Positions 45,816 through 56,618 are shown, counted from the first letter of the stretch. The stretch: DNA of 64,000 nucleotides from Camelus bactrianus (GCF_048773025.1 NC_133570.1:21116001-21180000), one strand, 5' to 3'. A program made the numbers and translations. Notes: generated by a model from the sequence alone, not told the origin.

Positions 45816-47079
45816 CGATGGCAGAGCCTCCTTGACCCCCGCAGGGCTCCTTCTGAGTGAGAGGGTGATGACCACTGTCACACAGCTGAGCACAGCCTGG
45901 ATGGGTTGGGACTCCAGTCACCAGGACAGGAGATGGGCATCTGCCCCCCACTCTCCCCAGTGTGACACCTCAGTCCCACCCTGACTGTGGCCAACACCAG
46001 CTGTGGTTTTGGATTCTGTCATCACTTCAGCTACAAGAACCAGAGAGAGTGATGTTCTGAAGTCAGTGTGATCCTGAATGGGCTGAAAATAACCTCTCTT
46101 ACTGGTCTCCAGTGACAAATCATTTGTCTCCAGCATCCAGAGTAGCCCCCCTTGTGCTGGCTGGGGAGGACAAGGAGGAGACAAGTCCAGCCCATGGGAC
46201 GCAGGGCACCTGGTCCTCCTCTGGCCAGTCCCATCATGTCCCATGAGCCTGCCCCAGGCTTTGCTGCTGAGCCCTGGGCTCTGAGACCTTCACGAAGCAG
46301 AATCCCTGTCCAGGTGGGAGGAGCTCCTGGTCGCCAAGGTGCAGGAGACCCTCCCTTCCCATGGACGACCAGCTACTCTCCCGAGTTTACCTCCTTTGGT
46401 CTAATTGTCTCCCAGTCTGATTTCTGTTTTGTTCTGCTTTTATGGGGGTTTATTTGAGTGTATCTCAGTTCATTGGAGTCTGGAGCCTATGATCCAACCC
46501 TTATTATCACACAGACCCTCAACATTACAGGAACGTTTCTAGAACATTTTATTCTGTCTTCAATGCCCGTCTATGGTGGACTTTACTGAATGAACGTAAG
46601 GTTCCCTGGGGGATGGGTAACAGCTTTGGAGGCCACTAGGGTCAGAAGACAAGGAAGCACTTTCAAGTAATTAAATAATTAAGTCATTAGTTACAGATGA
46701 TTATAACAATGACTCATCCTCAATCCTTAAACTGAAAACACTTACAAAACTAGACCATAATATGAAAAAAAAACCCCACAAACACACCCCAGATTCATGA
46801 AGAATGAATGAATTAGAGCCGAGCAATTAAAGGCCAACGGAGGCTGAGGAGAGCAGGAGGGGAGGATGCTGTGCCTCTAATACGTCATGTTCTAGGCCCA
46901 AGGGAGTCATCAGATGCCCGTAATCGGGCATTGTGGATGCAGATCTAAGAGGCATCGCTCACAACAACACCAGCGCCCACAGTAAAGTGTCGGCCTGTCA
47001 GGGTGACACGTATGGAATTTTGTCCATATGAACCAGGAGGGTACACTGTAGACTGTTACATTATGAATTTCGTTTATTT
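45816..47079. other. V5-V1 intergenic DNA (second copy)
   Basis: No gene. Shared with 1.86-3.15 kb. Confidence 0.55.
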
Positions 47080-47211
47080 TAGTTATTTTTGAAAGTTTTC
47101 CTTTGGAAGTAATTAGGTTATTTACTTATTTTCAGTGGAGGTACTGAGGATTCAACCCATGACGTCATGCACCCTAAGCACGCACTCTACCACTGAGCTG
47201 TACCCTCCCCC
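47080..47211 (-). mobile_element. Camelid-type tRNA-derived SINE (sister of 3150-3280)
   Basis: Minus-strand tRNA-like head with box A (AGCTCAGTGG) and a diverged box B. Same position and flanks as the 3.2 kb copy, so it was present before the block was duplicated. Confidence 0.83.
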
Positions 47212-48149
47212 TTGAACGTGGTTCAGGATGGCCCTGTATTTGCACTGACCCAGGCACATGGAAGGATCAGACAAGATGCCAGGTGATCCTGAAACACGTG
47301 CAAGAGAAGGCCTGTGCAATACTTCCTGGCTTTAGCACCAGGAGGGCATTCACTTTCTAGAAATGATCTAGACAGTTAATGTCTCAGTCCCAAACCCAAC
47401 GGAGGAGCCTCCTCCGTCTACTCATGTGGGGAGTAAGATGACAAAGATGCGTGTGCAAAACTAGGCTGCTCTCCAGGAGTGCTGGGTGGTGACAGAGGGG
47501 CTGGGGGGGCCCTAGAACAGAGGCCAGTAGGGTGCACTGTTGTACAGGTCCTGAGAAGGCAGGGATCTGGGCAAAGTTACCATTGAAAATTTCCTATTGA
47601 TACCTGCACACTTGGACAGTGACCTAACAGGCGTGTGGCCTTGGTTTGTTCATGTGACTAAAATCTAGGATCACACATGCACTCCTGGGAACAAGGTTGA
47701 GGACATGTTGCCCCAGCATCTCAATTTGTGCCCCTAAAGCCTGTCCTGGAATCAACACATTATCTGATTGTCCCCCATCCAGAAGGGTTTCCTGGATGTC
47801 AGAGGCAGGTTGCCCTGGGAGATTTCATGATGGATGAGAGCAGAACTAGGGACACACGCAGATCCCAGCTCTGTCTCAATCAGGATGGCTGCTGACTATT
47901 CAGAAGCCGATCTGTGAGCACCATTTACTGGACACCTGCTATGTACTGGGATCAGGTGTCAGATACACATCGTTAGATGATGGAAGCTGGGACGACCACC
48001 CAGGCTTGCCTGGTGTCCTCCGCTCAGGTCTCCCAGCTGGGAACCCCACACCCCCGGGCCCCTCACAGCCCAATCAGAGCCCATGCCCTGACCCTTAGGC
48101 AGAGGGAGTGGACCCCAGGCCCAGGGAGGGATCAGAGAGCTGGGGGATC
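47212..48149. other. V1 upstream DNA
   Basis: No gene. Shared with 3.28-4.2 kb. Confidence 0.5.
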
Positions 48150-48157
48150 ATGTGCAT
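48150..48157 (+). promoter_or_regulatory. Damaged octamer ATGTGCAT of the V1 pseudogene at 48262
   Basis: The third base of the octamer is changed (T to G). All other V1 copies here have a perfect octamer at this spacing. Confidence 0.82.
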
Positions 48158-48261
48158 GACTGGCCCCTCCCTCTCTCAGATTATGAAGAATGGGAGAGAC
48201 CGGGGGACACTTTGCTCAGCTATGAGGACACTGAAAGCAAGACCCAGTGACCATCCCCACC

Positions 48262-48726
48262 ATGGCCTGGTCCCCTCTCATCCTCACCCTGTTGGCTCAC
48301 TGCACAGGTGACTGGATGAGGGACAGGGGAAGGGTCCCTGGGAGGACACCAGGGCTCTGGGTCCTCCTCTTGTGTCTGGGCCCCAGAATCAGCATCTCTG
48401 TCTCTCCCACTTGCAGGGTCCTGGGCCCAGTCTGTGCTGACTCAGCCGCCCTCCGTGTCTGGATCACAGGGCCAGAGGGTCACCATCTCCTGCACTGGAA
48501 GCAGCAGGAATATTGGGGGTGGTAATGGTGTTCAGTGGTACTAACAGCTCCCAGGGATGGCCCCCAAACTCCTCATCTATGAGAATAGCAATAGGTCCTC
48601 GGGGGTCCCATATGGCTTCTCTGGCTCCAAGTCTGGCAGCTCAGCCTCCCTGACCATCACTGGGCTCCAGGCTGAGGACGAGGCTGACTATTACTGTGGA
48701 TGTTATGACAATAGCGTCAGTGCTCG
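48262..48726 (+). pseudogene. IGLV1: IGLV1-subgroup V pseudogene (single stop in framework 2)
   Basis: Leader exon 48262-48307 ([16 protein letters not shown]), intron 48308-48416, V exon 48417-48726. The domain is complete: [31 protein letters not shown], core Trp in [36 protein letters not shown]. One codon, the Gln after WY, is TAA (48542-48544). The RSS is perfect. The promoter octamer carries a change, so two independent defects exist. Sister of the functional V1 at 4329. Confidence 0.94.
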
Positions 48727-48765
48727 CACAGTGCTCCATGCCAGCAGGAAAGTGAGACAAAAACC
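48727..48765 (+). promoter_or_regulatory. Consensus RSS of the V1 pseudogene at 48262
   Basis: Perfect heptamer CACAGTG, 23 bp spacer, perfect nonamer ACAAAAACC. The best RSS in the window belongs to a dead gene. Confidence 0.92.
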
Positions 48766-50749
48766 TGCTGTCCCTTAGCCCTCACTGCTAAGCCAACACA
48801 GCTGCGTCCTGTCTTTGTTTATTCTGAAATGTGGGTCTTTAAACAACCCTATGGGACTTTGTCTAAGGCTTGTGTCCTGACTTCTCAAATTCTGCCCATA
48901 AACCCAGTCCTTGTCAGCAGAGCCTTGACTGCTTTTCTCAAAGTGAACAGGACTTCCTGGATAGCCCTGGGTGGCTGCGCTGGGAACCGAGTCCACGTTG
49001 GATCAGAATCAGGGACATGAAGTCCAGATGTGCCTGATTAGGAAGGACTGTACTGAGGTCCATCCATCCACACCCTTGAGTGAACACCTACCAGGTGCCC
49101 GGTAGGCTCCAGCAGTTGGAGGATGTAGGGAAGCCCGTGTCTTCATCAATACATCACACATGACTGAGGAGGAAGAGGTGGGCTTGGCGGGTGGACATGG
49201 GAGCCAAGGGACAGGGTACGGGGAAGAAACAGAAGGTGATGATGTGTGAGTTCTGCACAGAAGATGAGGGAGGAGGAGATTAGAGTGAATGAGGGACCAC
49301 GTGGGGGTGTGGATTGGACACAATGGTCAGACTGTGGTGTCGGGGATGACGGGGAAGCAGGTGAGGGGAAGGCGCACAGTCAGGGGCCATGCGTTTCGGA
49401 GGAAGGAGGAAGTATAGAATTGGGTCAGGAAAGAGTGGAACTGAACTGGGGTTTAGGAGCCGCGTGGGGCGGGGCTGAGCTGCAGTCCCCTGAGATGGCG
49501 TGATGACCACATCCTGCTAATGCAGGGTTCTTGAGATCAGAGACCATCAGGAAAAAGACTGGCTCTTGATAGATGACCGAGCGTCAGTTATCCCAGAAGT
49601 GTGTCTCTAGGGGACACGCATCTCACATTCAATGGAACATTTACCTACTCCTGTTAAATGTCAAGGAACTGGAAGAGCAGACTGCAAAGTAGCCAGGACA
49701 CGTGTTCTCAGTGCTTCCCACATGCTAGAATCCACGGCTTTGGAAAGCACAGGACCACATTGTCTCCTCCTGATTGACTGGTGGGCACCTCAGGGATGCG
49801 CTGGTCACCACTTTCTGTTGACATCTTCTCAGATGGTTACTTTATGCAGCCAGGATAGATCACACCCACTTGACTGCACCTGTCAGGTCTTGATGAGTAA
49901 AAGGACAGACAGGCTGGGACAGGCTGCGACGGCAGAGACTCGGCTCCAGACTGGACCCTATGCCTCCAGGCAGGGGGTCTGCAGTACCCCTGGTCAGGGT
50001 CCAGGCAATGGGTTCACACTGACACCGTCATGTCCTGTGGGGACTGGAAGGCTGTGCTGGGAGCAGGCGTTAGGGCTTATTATGTCCCAGGACAAAGTCT
50101 ACTGGGATAAACAAAGAAAGTCTACTAGATCAATAAGGTGGAAGTCACATAAAGGAAGACACCAGCAGTGCAGCAGATACGAGGGAGGGGGACCCAAGAA
50201 CCAGGAACTCTCCCTCCTCTCCTGGGGTCACATCAGAAAGACTGATGTAAAAAGGAACATTCTGCATGGGGACAGGGGACATCCCAGTGCCTGGAGGAGG
50301 TGGCCATGTGACCAGCAAGGGGCAGAACACAGAGTCCCAGAGGGGGTGTTGGCGCAGACACCTGGTCAACCATTCAGACTCTGGGGGAGCTGGGCAAACA
50401 AACTGTCCTCACTGACGTGTGACCATCCTCCCTGTGAGGCCCCATCACCCAGGATCTCCTGGTCCTGCTCCCTCAGCACATGGTGCAGATCGGGGTCACC
50501 TCCTCCCCGTCCTCCATGGAATCTTTGCCAAAACCAGGTCAGAGAGGGGCTGTTAGGAGGTGAGGAGTCAGCGTGTGTTTCAAGGAGAACGTGGGCTCCT
50601 GGGAGAGCCTGTCCAGAGGAGATACAGCTCGTGAGCTGAGTCCTCCTCGTGGAACCTGTGTGATGTTGTGTGTGTGTGTGTGTGAAAGTGTGTGTTAGCA
50701 TATTACAAATGTGTCTGCTTCTACTTTTATGTGGATTTTGCTATTATTG
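48766..50749. other. V1 3' flank (third copy)
   Basis: No gene. Shared with 4.83-6.84 and 11.95-13.85 kb. A TG repeat lies at about 50667-50683. The 335-codon open frame at 49632-50639 is not conserved in the sister copies. Confidence 0.6.
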
Positions 50750-51290
50750 GTGTTGAATTTAAATTTATAATGTCTTAATATGAAACATAAGTTGAACACT
50801 GGAAAACGGACAATTTGCAACACTATTACTTTATTAATCAAATAGTGTGGAACTTCACTGTTAGGTCTTCGTTTAGAATATTTGTATCAATATTTAATGG
50901 CAGTGGTTTGTAGTTTCCCCTCTTTAATATTTTATTTATCAGGTGTATTTGTAACTGCTTTAACTGCTTTCTGAAAGAAGTATGACATTTTACATCTTGT
51001 TAAATATTTTATAAAGAATATACAAAGCTATTTGTTTGGAACCATTTGATCTCTGAAGGATTTTTTAGATATTCCTTGTGAAAAAATATATATTATATTT
51101 TCGTATCATGAAAAAATATATTTTATGTTTTCCTTTGGTGCAATCCTATAATGAAATTTTCAATTTTTCTTAAGAAATTACTGTGTTTACTTATTTCCTC
51201 TAATAGAGCTAAGTTGTAACTTCCTAGGAGTGTATGCATCTTATTTCCTTTTATTAAAAGCAGAAATTGTTAGGTTTCTTTTCATTTTTA
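50750..51290 (-). mobile_element. Ancient L1 ORF2 fragment (sister of 6840-7330)
   Basis: Same diverged L1 reverse-transcriptase landmarks on the minus strand. A 'gaaaaaatatatttta'-type stretch is doubled near 51080-51125. Confidence 0.5.
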
Positions 51291-51605
51291 AGTTTCCACA
51301 TTTGAACAGCAGAGGGCGCTGTGGGCCAGCCCTTTGGTGCCTGCACAACTGCTCAGGCAGGACCCCTCACTCTGAGGAGCTGAGCCTGGGGCAGATACTG
51401 CGCTCCTGATGGGGATTCAGCCGTGTGTCCACTCTGGCTGGCAGAATCCCCTGACAGGGACCACTGTAGTCTCAGAAGGTGCCTCCTCCCAGGGTCTCCC
51501 AAGAGGGAGGCCACCCTCCTTTACCCCCTAGACTGGGCTGTGAGCTGAACTCCAGCTCAAGGGCTCGGGGGGGGGGGGGGCTGGGCGGTCCTTGGGGGGA
51601 CACCT

Positions 51606-51613
51606 GTTTGCAT
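51606..51613 (+). promoter_or_regulatory. Variant octamer GTTTGCAT of the V5 pseudogene at 51702
   Basis: Same first-base change as at 7647. A CTCF-like motif (CAGCAGAGGGCGCTGTGGG) lies upstream at 51307-51325. Confidence 0.8.
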
Positions 51614-51701
51614 GGGCCAGCCCTCCTCTTGCAGAGGCTGGCAGAAAATGAGGACCTGGGCGGCCCAGCCACAGTGTGTGGATCAGGTTGCTGTGAGCAC
51701 C

Positions 51702-52193
51702 ATGGCCTGGACTCCCTTCCTGCTCCTGGTCCTCTCTCACTGAGCAGGTAGGGAAGGGCCTTAGGGACCGGGTCTCAGGTCCCTGACTGCAGCAGCCCCT
51801 GTACATAGACTCTGGGAATGTTTCCTGCATTTCCCACCACATCTGCCCCTTGTGTCTGTGTCTGCAGGGTCCCTCTCCCAGCCTGTGCTGACTCAGCTGC
51901 CCTCCCTCTCTGAGTCTCCTGAAGCATCAGCCAGAGGCAGCTGCACCCTGATCAGTGGGAACAGTGTTGGCAGCTACTACAAGTTGGTACCAGCAAAAGG
52001 CAGGGAGCCCTCCCCAGTACCTCCTGAACTACTACTCAGATTCCAGTAAGCAGCAGGGCTTTGGGGTCCCGAGCTGCTTCTCTGGGTCCGTAGATCCCTT
52101 GGCCAATGCAGGGCTTCAGCTCATCTCTGGGCTGCAGCCTGAGGACGAGGCTGACTATTACTGTGCTGAGTATCACGGCAACACTGGTACTTA
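51702..52193 (+). pseudogene. IGLV5: IGLV5-subgroup V pseudogene (leader stop and frameshift)
   Basis: The leader exon is 51702-51747, with Cys of SHCTG replaced by TGA (51741-51743), the same codon as in the 34312 copy. Intron 51748-51867, V exon 51868-52193. Framework 1 is QPVLTQLPSLSESPEA, then [16 protein letters not shown] 2 bp deletion just before the core Trp shifts the frame; after it, [18 protein letters not shown] and [18 protein letters not shown] are readable in another frame. The promoter variant matches the 7740 copy, framework 1 matches the 34312 copy, and the 3' flank matches the 824 and 44780 copies. It looks like a mosaic. Confidence 0.93.
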
Positions 52194-52232
52194 CACGGTG
52201 CCCCAGCCTCACAGGGACTTGAGACTGAAACC
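52194..52232 (+). promoter_or_regulatory. RSS of the V5 pseudogene at 51702
   Basis: Heptamer CACGGTG, 23 bp spacer, nonamer ACTGAAACC (52224-52232). Confidence 0.83.
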
Positions 52233-52599
52233 TCCCCTGTGCGCTCCCCACTGGGCCATCACTGCTGCTCTGCCTGGGACCAGGTCACACTCAGGGTGAC
52301 TCTCTGTTGTCACATCTTCAGGCAGCACCTGGGTTTCCTCAGAACAGCAAATCTGACCCTGTCACAGCCTCTATCTCATCTCACATCTGAGACTGAATGT
52401 TGCTGTTTTATCTCAGCCTGCTGGTGTTTCCACAGGCAGACAGGACTTGCTCTGAGATGAACACCTCCCCCTCGAGATGTTCTAAGTGGCAGAAAGTGGT
52501 TGGTCCCAGCCCTGCCCCCTCAGAGTTTAGGGGTCTCTGAGATGCTGGTTGTCTAGAGACTCAGTTTGGGCTTTGAGATACAAGACCTTCGATGGGAAA

Positions 52600-52850
52600 G
52601 GAGTGGTAACCTACATAATAACAAAGAGCCATTAAATATTAAACACAACCTTAAAAATGCCATTCATAAAGGCAGCAGAAATAAGAAATATTTAAGAATA
52701 AATCTGACAGAAACCAATTCTTGTACATGGAGATATGAAACATTCCTGACATAAGTTAGGAAGACCTCAATGAAGGGACATATATATCATTTTTTATGGT
52801 GAAAACACTCAATTCAATGATCCCCAATGTGTCTGTACATCATTGGAGGT
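52600..52850 (+). mobile_element. Old L1 ORF2 fragment
   Basis: 'aaaaatgccattcataaag', 'atttaagaataaatctgaca' and 'gtacatggagatatgaaac' match L1 ORF2 in order. It occupies the place held by 1690-1860 after the V5 at 824 but extends further 3'. Confidence 0.7.
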
Positions 52851-53117
52851 TGCGATGACAGACCCGCACAGTGAATGATCAGGAGGAAATCTCATCAAAG
52901 GAATGAAAACTGGATGAAAAGACACAAAGGACCTTCCAGCAGTGGGAGAACCTGGCTCAGTGGGGACTCCTGTGGGAGGGTTTTCCTGTGCCCACAGACA
53001 CTGCCTGTGTCCCCTCCCCTGTCTTCCCTGTTGGAGCATTTCCAGCAGTGCAGGAGGGGGTGGGGCTGTTACCATCAGGAGCATGGACTGCCCCCTGCAC
53101 ATCGTGAATCTCCTTTA

Positions 53118-53345
53118 GAGCCTGGATCCAAGGTCCCCATCTCCTGCAAAGGGACCTGCAGGAATGCAAGGTCACCTTGTCCATGGTCTCAAGGCCTCCA
53201 GGCAGAGCTGCCACCTGCGACCCAGGGCAGAGGAGGATGACCCTCACGGGTTCAGCCCTAGTCTCTGACTCCTGTTTGTCCTCTCAGCCTCCTTGACCAC
53301 CTCAGGGTCCCAGTCTGAGGGGAGGGTTGATTGTCCCTGTAACAC
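53118..53345 (+). pseudogene. Vestige of an IGLV exon (V1/V2-like)
   Basis: 53120-53150 resembles V1 framework 1 ('cctggatccaaggt', 'cccatctcctgcaaaggg'). 53287-53340 resembles framework 3 to the second Cys ('gcctccttgaccacctcagg', 'gtcccagtctgagggg', 'ttgattgtccctgt'). The middle is scrambled and no leader or RSS is visible. It lies in the one V5-V8 interval whose central 1.5 kb is not shared. Confidence 0.45.
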
Positions 53346-54609
53346 AGCCAATTTCTACCCACCATCACCAGGAATTCCAGAGCTCTGGGGAAGTGAGATC
53401 AGATCTGTCCTCCACACCCCTGTCTGACCCATCACCACCCTGTCCTGCCTGGGAACAACACCAGTGCTGCTCTGACCTCCACTGTCACCTGTGCTATTGA
53501 CCCCAGACAGTCTCATGCTCTCACCTTGGTCCATGTTTATGGGTCCATGGAAACGACTCCCTTCCTGACTGGTCTCCACATATGACCAGCACATCACCGT
53601 GTGCCCAGATGCAAACTCCCCTCCCAGGTACCAGATAGAGGGACGAGGAAGCAGCATCAAGGGCCTGTGCCCTGGGAGACCCAGGGGGCCCCCTGTCCCC
53701 CCAAGTCCCTCCGTGGTCCAGGCTTTGCTGTTCCAGCATGAACCCTGACACTTAAGAAGCTGGGTTCCCCCGTATCCGGAGAATGACTCTGAGGTGCCCT
53801 GATCTGCAGGTGCTGGGAACCCGCCCCATGACGATGGGGCTCCACACCCGACCCTTGCCCTTTTTCTCTTCAGTCACCCCAGGGACCCTCCCACTTTTCC
53901 GTCTCTGGGTCTTAGTTTGGAACAATATTAACTAATTATCCCTATTTCAGACACGGACCCTATAAACCCTCCCCCATTAAATCTCCGGGGTCTAACAAGT
54001 GAACTAGATTGGGTTTCAGTGAAGATCAGGTGACAAGCTATGGGGTTTCTACACCCAGCACCGGAGCAGGAGGCCCTAAAAAGGACGAGAGGCCAGTTTA
54101 CAGCCCTCATCTTTCTTATCAAGCATTTTGATGAGAAAGATTCCAAAGCTAGAGTGAAAATATCTCACCTATATCAGAGTCAAAAATAAGTACTTTCAAG
54201 GCCACAGTCAAGGGGAATTGAGAGCCATGGAAATAATCAAGAAACAGACATGTTTTCCTGAGACATCATATTCTCAGGGCAAAACAGACAGAGGGCAAGG
54301 CCGGGAGGCCAGGGGACCCTTACAAACACTACCCCCGCCACACGGCCACCTGTGAGCCTAACTCATAGAGAATCAGTACATGGTGACACCCAGCGGGGGA
54401 CTGGGAGTCTTCAGCCTGGAACTAGGTTCGAGGAGGTCATGTTCTGATACTGAACAAGGAGCAAGGCTGAAGCAAACTCAGACATGAGGTAATCCTAAAA
54501 GTACTGGCACATAACAGTCCATTTAGAGGTCTGGAATTCATTAGTGACCTAGAAAATTAATGCCTTATCTCCAAATTAGTCGTAAGAGATACATTCTACA
54601 GCTCTGGGG
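53346..54609. other. Mostly unshared DNA, then diverged V5-V1 intergenic DNA
   Basis: No gene. Nothing recognised in 53.35-53.9 kb. 53.9-54.6 kb is a diverged relative of 36.3-36.96 kb. Confidence 0.4.
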
Positions 54610-56018
54610 GTGTCACCAGGAAGACACCACTGCAGGTGTCAGAAAGCCCCTCCATGAGGCTGGCTGTGACCCTGGGACGATGTAGCTCTGCTCCCAGCAG
54701 GGGGCGCTGTGGGACTGGTCCTGAGAGCTCAGGGTCTGGGCCAGGCAGGCTGGGAAGACACACCACTGGCTCTTGCCCACTTGGGCAGCCGAGTCCTCAC
54801 TCGAAGGGGACTGTCCTGCACCTCGGCCCCCAGGAGACCTGTGAGCTCTCAGCTCTGAGGGACACACCGGCCTCATGCTTCCTCCTCCTCTGTCCAGGAG
54901 TCACTGCCCACACCTGATGTCCAGGCAAAGACACATGGACAATCACACGACAAACTGAATTTGCTTGAGGGTCGTGACCTACAGTCACATCCGGACAGAG
55001 GATAACAGACCCGAGGGGAGGGATGGTCTCCACACCAACAACAGGGCCTCACAAGCAAGTCTCTTGTGGTCCCCCGCACGCACGTCCTGGGTTCCTGTCC
55101 CCACCTCCTCACTCCCTGAACCAAGAAGGTCCTTTAGGGGAAGTGACGGGACACAGGGTTTGAGGGTGTCTGCAGTGGCTCATGGTCTGTCCTCTGGCCA
55201 CAGGGGTGGGGCGGCCCTTCTCCCTGCAGCTGCTCCCCTCCTTCCAGTGGCCTGGTCACCTGCTGACGGATCGGCCCTGTACAGTGTCCAGGTCTTTATT
55301 TTAAATTGTTTAAAAATTATGTATACAATAGTGGGCATATAGATTAAACTCACTTTCTTGGTCCAGAAAATGAGTGGAGCCCAACCTAACCAAAAGATGA
55401 CTGAAACTTAAAATTGTAAGACAATCTCACTTGTGATCACAGCTGACAGGAGCACAAATGACTCAACCCATGAGGGAGTAGAATCCACGTTTCAGGAAGA
55501 AAGACTCACCTTGACCCCCAGGGAGAACGTGGGCAGAGACAAGGCTATGCGTCCGTCTATGTGGCTGATGATGGATTTTGGGGAAGCAGAGATGGGAGGC
55601 CAGGGTGACCCCACATCAGCCTTGCTCTCTCAGAAAGAAAGGCTCAGCCCAGAGGAACCTGCTCCCTGAGTCAGGCAGCATCACTCAGGACCCACAGGGG
55701 GCGCTGCTCAGTCCTGTTCCTGTATCTGAGGGACTCCTGGGGCACTGGGAGCTTCTCTCACATCCAGCCTCTCCAACCTCCAACCACACTTAGTCCTAAA
55801 CTCCCTAGAGTAGCCTCATGGGAGAAATGAATGAGACCCTGGTGCCTGGAGAAGGTCTGAGATCATCTGTGTGGGTGCGAATCTGCAGGGTCCTCGCTGC
55901 CAACAGGACCCTTGTGTCCCCGATGAGCAAGTGATCAATGCAGGTTACAGCATCTGTTCCCTCTAGACCTCCCTCCGGGGACATCAGGTGATACTGGGCA
56001 GGGACAGGGAGGAAGCTG
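54610..56018. other. V1 upstream block joined to V8 upstream flank; V1 missing
   Basis: No gene. Close sister of 36.96-38.43 kb, with the same junction ('tgtccaggtctttatttt') near 55287. CTCF-like motifs are at 54694-54713 and 55692-55708. Confidence 0.7.
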
Positions 56019-56026
56019 ATTTGCAT
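56019..56026 (+). promoter_or_regulatory. Octamer ATTTGCAT of the V8 segment at 56132
   Basis: Perfect octamer 106-113 bp before the leader ATG. Confidence 0.9.
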
Positions 56027-56131
56027 GAAGCCCCTTCTCCTCCCTGTGGGTCCAGGAGGCATGAAAAAGCCCGAGGACCCTACAGTGCAGCCCAGGAGGC
56101 TGAGGAGCCACGTCCCGGGAGCGTCCCCACC

Positions 56132-56580
56132 ATGGCCTGGACGGTACTTCTGCTCGGGCTCCTCGCTCATGGCTCAGGTCAGGGGCCGGGACACTGGGAG
56201 TCTACAGCCAGGTGTCGGGTGATCCTGGTCTCCATAACCACCCCTGTCTCTCTCCTATCGCTTTTAGGTGTGGATTCTCAGACTGTGGTGACCCAGGAGC
56301 CATCCCTGTCAGTGTCTCCAGGAGGGACTGTCACACTCACCTGTGGCCTCAGCTCTGGGTCTGTCACTACCAGTAACTACCCTGGTTGGTACCAGCAGAC
56401 GCCAGGCCAGGCTCCCCGAGCTCTTATCTACAACACAAACAGCCGCCCCTCTGGGGTCCCCAGTCGCTTCTCTGGATCCATCTCTGGGAACAAAGCCGCC
56501 CTCACCATCACGGGGGCCCAGCCCGAGGACGAGGCCGAGTATTACTGTGCTCTGTACATGGGTAGTGGTAGTTACACTGA
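56132..56580 (+). CDS. IGLV8: IGLV8-subgroup V segment, apparently functional
   Basis: Leader exon 56132-56177 ([16 protein letters not shown]), intron 56178-56267, V exon 56268-56580. The mature domain is [31 protein letters not shown], core Trp followed by the usual Tyr ([12 protein letters not shown]), [31 protein letters not shown], and [18 protein letters not shown]. It is the closest of the four V8 copies to the human IGLV8-61 pattern I remember. All core residues, splice sites and promoter are intact. The reading frame runs on past the RSS in germline DNA, which has no functional meaning. Confidence 0.97.
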
Positions 56581-56618
56581 CACTGTGATGTACCTCAAGG
56601 GGAAGTGCTACCAAAACC
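56581..56618 (+). promoter_or_regulatory. RSS (22 bp spacer) of the V8 segment at 56132
   Basis: Heptamer CACTGTG, 22 bp spacer, nonamer ACCAAAACC (56610-56618). The spacer is 1 bp shorter than in the V8 at 15531. Confidence 0.88.

Noticed and set aside
49632-50639. A 335-codon open frame on the plus strand
   Set aside because: It lies in V1 3' flank DNA. The sister copies at 5.7-6.7 and 12.8-13.8 kb break the frame, and the protein has no recognisable domain.
50667-50700. TG microsatellites (also 13804, 26464)
   Set aside because: Very short and ordinary; no special role suggested.
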